A DNA stretch of 64,000 nt from Spongospora subterranea f. sp. subterranea (taxonomy: Eukaryota; Endomyxa: Phytomyxea; Phytomyxea; Plasmodiophorida): the NCBI GenBank assembly GCA_049724395.1, contig JAUGWO010000150.1, positions 1 through 64,000 of the forward strand. Direction: 5' to 3'. The notes beneath the pieces were generated by a model that saw only the letters and a list, made by a program, of their open reading frames with translations, ran no database searches and was not told the DNA's origin. The position numbers and the translations under genes were made by a program. Below are positions 56,051 through 64,000 of the stretch, piece after piece. The stretch's first letter is position 1; the number at the start of each line of letters is the position of its first letter.

Positions 56051-59047
56051 ATGTTCGATAATTGGACATTACTTGAAGTAATATCGACCTCCCTTGCGGG
56101 AGGTCTTGTATCAGCGCTTTTCGCCATTATATATGCGTACCAGGTCCTAACGATCAAGATAGACAAGACCCGATACCCTAAGGCGTATACAGCTTACATC
56201 AAGATCCAAGAAGGAGCCCAAGCCTTTCTCAAGGCCGAATTCACCCTCATATTTGGTTTCGTTATTATTGTCGCTTTGGGATTGTTGATTGTCGGTTGGC
56301 AAACATCGCTGTCTTTCGTAATTGGCGCTTTCTTATCGGCCGCAACTGGGTATTTAGGTAATCAAGCATGTCGTTTTCCCTTCTTCGTTCACACATTAAA
56401 TTTGAAATATTTACGTTCAGGCATGTCCATTGCAGTTCGTGCCAATTTCCGCACAACCCTGGCGTGTGCAGGGCCAAACCCTTTAAGCACTGGTCTGCGA
56501 GTTGCTTTCAAGGTATATACTCAGTACTGAGAATCCTGTAAGAATCCCCAGTCTCAATCCGTTAATATAGTCTGGAGCGGTTATCGGCTTAACTGTTGTT
56601 GCCACCGGTATTCTCGGTGTCTCACTACTGTTTTGTGTGTTCTACTCGCTAACCAAATATGACGCCCACATTGCCTGGAGATGGATGTCCGGATTCGCTG
56701 TTGGCGCTTCTAGCATTGCTTTGTTCGCCCGCGTTGGTGGAGGTATTTATACTAAAGGTACGATAGGATCCACTACTCCACCTCTTTACAGAATTTCATT
56801 CGTATTCGTTCGATAGCCGCCGATGTCGGTGCCGACTTGGTTGGAAAGGTTGAAGCTGGACTAGAGGAGGATGACCCTAACAATCCTGCTACCATTGCTG
56901 ATAATGTCGGAGACAACGTCGGCGATGTTGCTGGAATGGGCAGCGACCTGTTCGAGAGTTTTGTTGGCACAATCATCGCGGCAGGAACACTCAGCCGATC
57001 GTTCGTTGAGTCAGAGTTCGTCCGTGAGTTTGGTGTTTACGAAGAGCTTACTGCCGCTGCATTCCCGCTTTGGATCTCTGGTCTAGGCGCAATCTGCGCG
57101 TTGGTCTCCACCGCTCCTGCTTTATATTGTCAATATTTACTTTCGTTGCCATAGCGTTGTTGGCACTATGCTGATTCGAACATCGTCTAAAGTTACGCCA
57201 CCTCGACCTCCGGCTCCTGGCGCCGACGAAATGGCTCAATTTCAGCACGAGGAGTTGCTTCGTAAGCATAACGAGAACGTCCTGGGTTCTTTGTTAGGAT
57301 CAATGCGTATTGGTGTATACGGTAGGAGTTGTTAGCGACCTTCTTGTTTTAAGGCTGACTTTGACTCAGGTGCGTCTGCCATGGTCCTGGGAACGTCAAT
57401 CCTGGTGACGTACGTAACGTTTGGGTTGAATGGCCTCGGATGGCGTCTGTACAGTTGCATAGTCGTCGGTGTAATCGTTGGCAATCTGATTGGATATTGT
57501 ACCGAATACGCTACCAGCTACACATGTATGTTGTTTCAATCTCTGTTGCGCTTTCTTTGCGGCAAACGTTGCATATCGCTCTCGGTTTCGGAACGATATT
57601 CAGTTGATGACATTCCGTCGCGACAGATTGGCCAACGCAATCGATTGCTCGTAAATCCGATACCGGCCCAGCTACTGTTATAATTCAGGGTCTGGGGGTT
57701 GGTATGCTCAGTTGTATTCCTCCAGTTTTGTCCATTGTGGCTGGTATATTGGCCGCCAATGCACTTGCTGGTGTTTACGGGATTGCCATCGCCGGTGTTG
57801 GCATGCTTTCCACACTATCGGTATCGCTTGCCGCAGATGCATTTGGGCCTGTCTGTGATAACGCAGGTTTGTTGACATCCCATATTTGTCAATTGGTGGG
57901 TTAAAGTGCTCGTTTTAGGTGGCATTGCAGAAATGGCTGAAGAAGAATTTAATGATTCCGTCCGTGAAACAACTGATGCACTCGATGCTCTTGGTAACAC
58001 CACAGCCGCTACCGGTAAAGGTTTTGCTATTGGCTCTGCCGTTCTCGCCGCAGTTGCTCTGATGGCTGCTTTCGCTAATGAAGCTAATCTCGCCGCACAA
58101 TCCGTCTCCTTACTTGATCCCGTTGTGTTCCCCGGTATTTTGCTTGGTGCACTCATGCCGTTCGTTTTTGCTGCTCTCACAATGCTCTCAGTGCGTTGTG
58201 CCTTAGTCTGTGCGATTTTATATCGCTGACGGTTTCTGCTGTAGGTCGGTAAAGCGGCCGAGTCTATCATGTGGGAAGTACGACGCCAAATCCACGACGA
58301 AAACATTCTGAACGGTGGCGTTGCCGACCATACACAGTGCGTTATGATTGCGACAAACGCCTCCTTGCGGGAAATGGTTCCTCCTGGTGTCATTGCTGTT
58401 TTTGCTCCAGTAATCGTCGGGTACTTTCCTCACCTGCGTTATCGATGCAATGTTCGTTTATCGTTGATTTTAGATTCGGCCTTGGCTCTAAGGGCCTTCT
58501 CGGAATGTTGGTCGGCACCATTGCTTCTGGTTTCCTTTTAGCTGTTACAATGTCCAACGCCGGAGGCAGTTGGGACAACGCTAAAAAATTCGTTGAGAAA
58601 GGAAATCTCAATGGACCCGGTGTCTTTAAGGGCAAAAAGACGTCCAATCACGATGCCGTCGTTGTCGGCGACACTGTTGGTGACCCGTTTAAGGACACCT
58701 CCGGACCTGCTTTGAACCTCCTTATCAAACTTATGTGTGTTGTTTCGCTGGTCCTTGCTGATAAGGTACAGCAAGTTAATTTTCATAATGGAAAACATAT
58801 CTGAATATGTTGTCAGTTTTCTGAGACCCCTTGGGCACATTGGCGAATTGCAGCGGTTGCAGCGGCAATTTTGATGGCGAGCCTGTTTGTTTTGTTCTTT
58901 TTTATGGTGCATTTTTCCAGACGTGAGCAAAACGCACGCCAGGTCACACTAGAAGAACGACGACAGCGTCAGAAAGTGGTGGATGTTCCGTCTGATATCG
59001 TCATTAATGGTCATGGTATTGAAATGTCACCGCCTGTAGATGCGTGA
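56051..59047 (+). CDS. Membrane H+-translocating pyrophosphatase, K+-dependent type
   Basis: Eleven exons: 56051-56357, 56421-56512, 56571-56757, 56817-57099, 57155-57321, 57370-57525, 57627-57866, 57919-58190, 58245-58420, 58474-58765, 58817-59047; exactly 800 residues and in phase. About 16 hydrophobic segments are expected. Pyrophosphate/Mg site: [20 protein letters not shown] followed by [20 protein letters not shown], and later [17 protein letters not shown] and [20 protein letters not shown]. The determinant [16 protein letters not shown] has Ala at the position where K+-independent enzymes carry Lys, so this is the K+-dependent class, as in plant vacuoles and acidocalcisomes. It pumps H+ using pyrophosphate. 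The short cytosolic tail ends at ..MSPPVDA. Animals and fungi lack it. Confidence 0.96.
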
Positions 59048-59121
59048 TTGTTAGACCCTGATCTCATTGATATCTATTCTAATACACACCTCTAAACCTC
59101 ATTCAGTAAATAAACATGTCT

Positions 59122-62100
59122 CAGCTAAACGATATGTGTATGGCATGATGGTAACAGATCCTCATTCATCATGTGGTGTAACAGCTAAACGATATGTGTA
59201 TGGCATGATGGTAACAGATCCTCATTCATCATGTGGTGTAACAGCTAATCGATATGTGTATGGCATGCTGGTAACAGATCCTCATTCATCATGTGGTGTA
59301 ACAGCTAACAGTTAATCGATATGTGTATGGCATGCTGGTAACAGATCCTCATTCATCATGTGGTGTAACAGCTATATCGATATGTGTATGGCATGCTGGT
59401 AACATCATCCTCATTCATCATGTGGTGTAACAGCTAATCGATATGTGTATGGCATGCTGGTAACAGATCCTCATTCATCATGTGGTGTAACAGCTAATCG
59501 ATATGTGTATGGCATGCTGGTAACAGATCCTCATTCATCATGTGGTGTAACAGCTAATCGATATGTGTATGGCATGCTGGTAACAGATCCTCATTCATCA
59601 TGTGGTGTAACAGCTAATCGATATGTGTATGGGCATGATATGTGGTAACAGATCATTCCTCAGCTAATCGATATGTGTATCATGCTGGTAACAGATCCTC
59701 ATTCATCATGTGGTGTAACAGCTAATCGATATGTGTATGGCATGCTGGTAACAGATCCTCATTCATCATGTGGTGTAACAGCTAATCGATATGTGTAAGG
59801 CATGCTGGTAACAGATCCTCATTCATCATGTGGTGTAACAGCTAATCGATATGTGTGTATGGCATGCTGGTAACAGATCCTCATTCATCATGTGGTGTAA
59901 CAGCTAATCGATATGTGTATGGCATGCTGGTAACAGATCCTCATTCATCATGTGGTGTAACAGCTAATCGATATGTGTATGCTGGGCATGCTGGCATGCT
60001 GGTAACAGATCCTCATTCATCATGTGGTGTAACAGCTAATCGATATGTGTATGGCATGCTGGTAACAGATCCTCATTCATCATGTGGTGTAACAGCTAAT
60101 CGATATGTGTATGGCATGCTGGTAACAGATCCTCATTCATCATGTGGTGTAACAGCTAATCGATATGTGTATGGCATGCTGGTAACAGATCCTCATTCAT
60201 CATCCTCATTCATCATGTGGTGTAACAGCTAATCGATATGTGTATGGCATGCTGGTAACAGATCCTCATTCATCATGTGGTGTAACAGCTAATCGATATG
60301 TGTATGGCATGCTGGTAACAGATCCTCATTCATCATGTGGTGTAACAGCTAATCGATATGTGTATGGCATGCTGGTAACAGATCCTCATTCATCATGTGT
60401 CATCTGGTGTAACAGCTAATCGATATGTGTATGGCATGCTGGTAACAGATCCTCATTCATCATGTGGTGTAACAGCTAATCGATATGTGTATGGCATGCT
60501 GGTAACAGATCCTCATTCATCATGTGGTGTAACAGCTAATCGATATGTGTATCGATATGTGTGGCATGCTGGTAACAGATCCTCATTCATCATGTGGTGT
60601 AACAGCGATATGTGTATGGCATCGATATAATCATGTGTATGGCATGCTGGTAACAGTCGATATGTGTATGGCATGCTGGTAACAGATCCTCATTCATCAT
60701 GTGGTGTAACAGCTAATCGATATGTGTATGGCATGCTGGTAACAGATCCTCATTCATCATGTGGTGTAACAGCTAATCGATATGTGTATGCTGGGCATGG
60801 CATGCTGGTAACAGATCATTCATCATGTGGTGTAACAGCTAATCGATATGTGTATGGCATGCTGGTAACAGATCCTCATTCATCATGTGGTGTAACAGCT
60901 AATCGATATGTGTATGGCATGCTGGTAACAGATCCTCATTCATTCATCATGTGGTGTAACAGCTAATCGATATGTGTATGGCATGCTGGTAACAGATCCT
61001 CATTCATCATGTGGTGTAACCGCTAATCGATATGTGTATGGCATGCTGGTAACAGATCCTCATTCATCATGTGGTGTAACAGCTAATCGATATGTGTATG
61101 GCATGCTGGTAACAGATCCTCATTCATCATGTGGTGTAACCGCTAATCCTCACCGCTAATCGATATGTGTATGGCATGCTGGTAACAGATCCTCATTCAT
61201 CATGTGGTGTGTACATGCGATATGTGTATGGCATGCTGGTAACAGATCCTCATTCATCATGTGGTGTAACAGCTAATCGATATGTGTATGGCATGCTGGT
61301 AACAGATCCTCATTCATCATGTGGTGTAACAGCTAATCGATATGTGTATGGCATGCTGGTAACAGATCCTCATTCATCATGTGGTGTAACAGCTAATCGA
61401 TATGTGTATGGCATGCTGGTAACAGATCCTCATTCATCATGTGGTGTAACAGCTAATCCTGGCATGCTGGTAACAGATCCTCATTCATCATGTGGTGTAA
61501 CAGCTAATCGATATGTGTATGGCATGCTGGTAACAGATCCTCATTCATCATGTGGTGTGCTAATCGATATGTGTATGGCATGCTGGTAACAGATCCTCAT
61601 TCATCATGTGGTGTAACAGCTAATCGATATGTGTATGGCATGCTGGTAACAGATCCTCATTCATCATGTGGTGTAACAGCTAATCAGATCCTCATTCATA
61701 TAACAGCTAATGTATGTGTGGCATGCTGGTAACAGATCCTCATTCATCATGTGGTGTAACAGCTAATCGATATGTGTATGGCATGCTGGTAACAGATCCT
61801 CATTCATCATGTGGTGTAACAGCTAATCGATATGTGTATGGCATGCTGGTAACAGATCCTCATTCATCATGTGGTGTAACAGCTAATCGATATGTGTATG
61901 GCATGCTGGTAACAGATCCTCATTCATCATGTGGTGTAACAGCTAATCGATATGTGTATGGCATGCTGTGTATGATCCTCATTCATCATGTGGTGTAACA
62001 GCGATATGTGTATGGCATGCTGGTAACAGATCCTCATTCATCATGTGGTGTAACAGCTAATCGATATGTGTATGGCATGCTGGTAACAGTAATCATGTGG

Positions 62101-62411
62101 TGTAACAGCTAATCGATATGTGTATGGCATGCTGGTAACAGATCCTCCATCATGTGGTGTAACAGCTAATCGATATGTGTGGCATGCTGTAACAGCATTC
62201 ATCATGTGGTCGCTAATCGATATGTGTATGGCATGCTGGTAACAGATCCTCATTCATCATGTGGTGTAACAGCTAATCGATATGTGTATGGCATGCTGGT
62301 AACAGATCCTCATTCATCATGTGGTGTAACAGCTAATCGATATGTGATGGCATAACAGATCCTCATTCATCATGTGGTGTAACAGCTAATCGATATGTGT
62401 AAGGCATGCTG
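59122..62411. repeat. 60-bp minisatellite, about 55 copies
   Basis: A tandem array of a 60-bp unit, cgatatgtgtatggcatgct followed by ggtaacagatcctcattcat and catgtggtgtaacagctaat. Early copies read aacgat and atgatgg; scattered copies are truncated or fused. Because 60 is a multiple of three, some frames stay open through several units (repeat RYVYGMLVTDPHSSCGVTAN), but indels break them and no start is apparent, so I do not regard it as a gene. It begins about 75 bp after the V-PPase stop and may lie in its 3' untranslated region. Confidence 0.97.
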
Positions 62412-62752
62412 CTACCGCTTTACAGTCGCACCGTAACAACCTTCGCTTGATAAACTTTCAATGTGTTGAATGCCTGCACCTTTAGCGACCATTTTTATCG
62501 CTTTGATGTCCAAAATAGAATTCTTATCGTCGCTTGCAAACTTTGGTTAACCTTCAATTTCCGAAAACCCTGTAAAGACTCAGTTGAATGACTTTTCATT
62601 CATGTTCCAAAAACGCCAAATCCTACTGCAGTATTTTAACAAACATTGGTATTTTAACAAACATTGGTCAGTAGCAACAAAGAACGTGATGGAGTACGTT
62701 TCAACTGGTCAACTTATTAACATTAAAAACCGGTTTATCGCAATGTGTGGGA
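62412..62752. other. spacer after minisatellite
   Basis: No gene. It includes an 18-bp direct duplication (tattttaacaaacattgg twice, around 62632-62668). Convergent 3' end of PEX14. Confidence 0.5.
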
Positions 62753-64000
62753 CTAGGAGGCGTCTACGATTTCTCGTTCGGAAGCTGAATCGCTTGAAGA
62801 TTTATCCACATTGACTAGGTCGACATCATGCCGCTGGACCTCTTCCGAACCATCGACTGTCGAACCTTTGCTGAGCAAAGGAACTTGCTTGTTGGATATA
62901 ACCATTTGAAAATTCGTGCCAAGAGCTTCCAGTCGTTCCAGAGCGATATTCAACACTTGAAAGCGATGCTTGTAATCATCGGAGGAAGGACCGCCGCGAG
63001 GTGCTTGCCAGACATAGAAACCTTCTGATAGTCGGAAGCCGCAAGCTCTGAGGATGTCATCGGCACCCTGGCAACAATGCACGTTCTGCTCATAATACTG
63101 GCTTGATAAGTTGATCCGATGAAATTGTGTGCGATCGACCCCATGATTGAGCAAATTCTTTACGTAAATTTTCAGAACCGGCACGCATCGTTCGACAACA
63201 CTGGATTGATTGTTGGACGTAACTTGTTCGAATGCACTTTCCAGCATTGCGGTATGTCTTTCTAAGTCGAATATGACTGGGACGCTCGATGAAGCTCCTT
63301 CTAGTAATGCTTGAACAGCAGGTGATAGTGTGGCACGCTGTACAGCGGACTGGTTTGAATCAGCGGAACCCATATTATCTTTTGATAAAGTGTCTAATTT
63401 TCGATTTAACGACGTAAGTGTCTGCTGCATTTCTTCAGACTGTTTTTGTAGCAAAACAATTGATTCAGAAATGTTGTCGTATGACGTTGCTTCACGATGT
63501 CTGGTAACCGCAGCTAAAGTCTCCTTCATCTCTTGTGACTGTTCCTGTAAACTGCGGATGGCATCGCTTACATTATCTGAGGTTTCCACCTTGGACTTGA
63601 GAAATGAAAGCTTTTCGAGCAAGATACGCCGATAAACATATGCAAAACCACCACCTGCGAGAAGAAGAGCGGCGGCGAGGGCGCTGTAAGCCGGGAACCG
63701 AGACGATTGTTGGACTGGCTGGGAATAGGGCGGCTGCATCGGATAATACGTAATTCCTTGTTGCGAATGAGGAACGTATGCAATAGTTTGCGTTTGTGGG
63801 ATATTTGGATATGGAGTTGGAGCTGGAGCCAGTTGTGGCGGGCTAACAACTTCAGAAACAAGGCCTTTCTCAATCGCATCTGCATCAGAAGAACGTGCGT
63901 CAATTTTACGGAATGCTTTACAAATCTCTTCGTTAGTGAGTCCCTTTGATTGAAGAAACGACATTTTCTGGTGCAATGAAGCATTCACAACCTTTGGATC
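62753..64000 (-). CDS. PEX14: PEX14 with C-terminal PUB domain (partial)
   Basis: Minus strand, 5' end beyond the window; at least 415 residues in one frame, stop at 62753. The visible start DPKVVNASLHQKMSFLQSKGLTNEEI is the conserved PEX14 N-terminal helix pair that binds PEX5 and PEX19. Then a Pro/Tyr/Gln-rich linker (PYPNIPQTQTIAYVPHSQQ), a single hydrophobic segment (YSALAAALLLAGGGFAYVY, about residue 105) and a coiled coil (SLQEQSQEMKETLAAV ... LLQKQSEEMQQTL). After these comes a PUB-like domain: VPVLKIYVKNLLNHGVD, HRINLSSQYYEQNV, GADDILRACGFRL, with a predicted tail rich in Ser/Asp. PEX14 is the peroxisomal docking/translocon protein. A PUB domain, which binds the p97/CDC48 C-terminus, is not a part of PEX14 as I know it. 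Confidence 0.85.
   Translation of the reverse strand, partial: DPKVVNASLHQKMSFLQSKGLTNEEICKAFRKIDARSSDADAIEKGLVSEVVSPPQLAPAPTPYPNIPQTQTIAYVPHSQQGITYYPMQPPYSQPVQQSSRFPAYSALAAALLLAGGGFAYVYRRILLEKLSFLKSKVETSDNVSDAIRSLQEQSQEMKETLAAVTRHREATSYDNISESIVLLQKQSEEMQQTLTSLNRKLDTLSKDNMGSADSNQSAVQRATLSPAVQALLEGASSSVPVIFDLERHTAMLESAFEQVTSNNQSSVVERCVPVLKIYVKNLLNHGVDRTQFHRINLSSQYYEQNVHCCQGADDILRACGFRLSEGFYVWQAPRGGPSSDDYKHRFQVLNIALERLEALGTNFQMVISNKQVPLLSKGSTVDGSEEVQRHDVDLVNVDKSSSDSASEREIVDAS

Noticed and set aside
57815-58393. 192-codon minus-strand ORF
   Set aside because: Antisense to V-PPase exons, with no family features.
59067-62253. Repeat proteins RYVYGMLVTDPHSSCG on the plus strand
   Set aside because: The frame stays open only because the unit is 60 bp. 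It breaks at every indel, and frames are equally open on other strands.
59122-62411. CRISPR array
   Set aside because: Units are contiguous 60-bp tandem copies without variable spacers, in a eukaryotic genome with introns.
1-64000. tRNA or rRNA genes
   Set aside because: No cloverleaf with a GGTTCGAAT-type T-loop and matching stems, and no rRNA core sequence, was seen by eye. A tRNAscan run would be decisive.

Overview
The window is nuclear DNA of a unicellular eukaryote. Genes are interrupted by many short GT-AG introns, mostly 46-65 nt. In seven genes (GH16, cyclophilin, ABCF, ACSF3, VPS41, RNF113, V-PPase) I placed every exon junction by hand and the summed exons divide by three; the three-exon RNF10 model does too. 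A membrane H+-pyrophosphatase, absent from animals and fungi, together with FANCD2, PEX14, ACSF3 and a 7TM-kinase receptor points to a free-living or parasitic protist. The ~50-nt introns would suit a phytomyxean-like or other SAR protist, but the sequence does not settle this.

Left half (1 to ~30 kb) is mostly transposon graveyard: a truncated Copia element (1.7-3.6 kb, minus), a nearly full-length but frameshifted Ty3/gypsy chromovirus (4.1-8.8 kb, minus), a SANT-like gene folded into a ~220-bp palindrome (9.3-10 kb), a Harbinger fragment (10.6 kb), a Crypton-like element with ~0.5-kb inverted arms (12.1-14.2 kb), a long hairpin (19.3-19.65 kb), an 800-bp mariner relative with TA duplication (19.95-20.75 kb), a Tigger/pogo transposase (21-22 kb, minus), a second gypsy remnant (23.3-24.1 kb, plus) and a MULE/SWIM remnant (24.9-26.3 kb, minus). 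Islands of real genes lie between: a secreted GH16 glucanase-like enzyme, RNF10, a signal-peptide protein, and an unfamiliar Cys/Trp repeat family (28.2-29.3 kb).

Right half (31-64 kb) is gene-dense: cyclophilin, FANCD2, a small hypothetical gene, an SLC35F transporter, a GCN20/ABCF3 ATPase, a 7TM receptor fused to a pseudokinase, mitochondrial malonyl-CoA synthetase ACSF3, VPS41, the spliceosome factor RNF113/CWC24, a K+-dependent type V-PPase, a 3.3-kb 60-bp minisatellite, and a partial PEX14 with a C-terminal PUB domain. These are housekeeping genes of vesicle traffic, organelle biogenesis, DNA repair and translation control with no operon-like linkage.

Most notable: the PEX14-PUB fusion, the 7TM-pseudokinase, the Cys/Trp module family, a 19-nt micro-exon inside the CCCH finger of RNF113, and several large inverted repeats.
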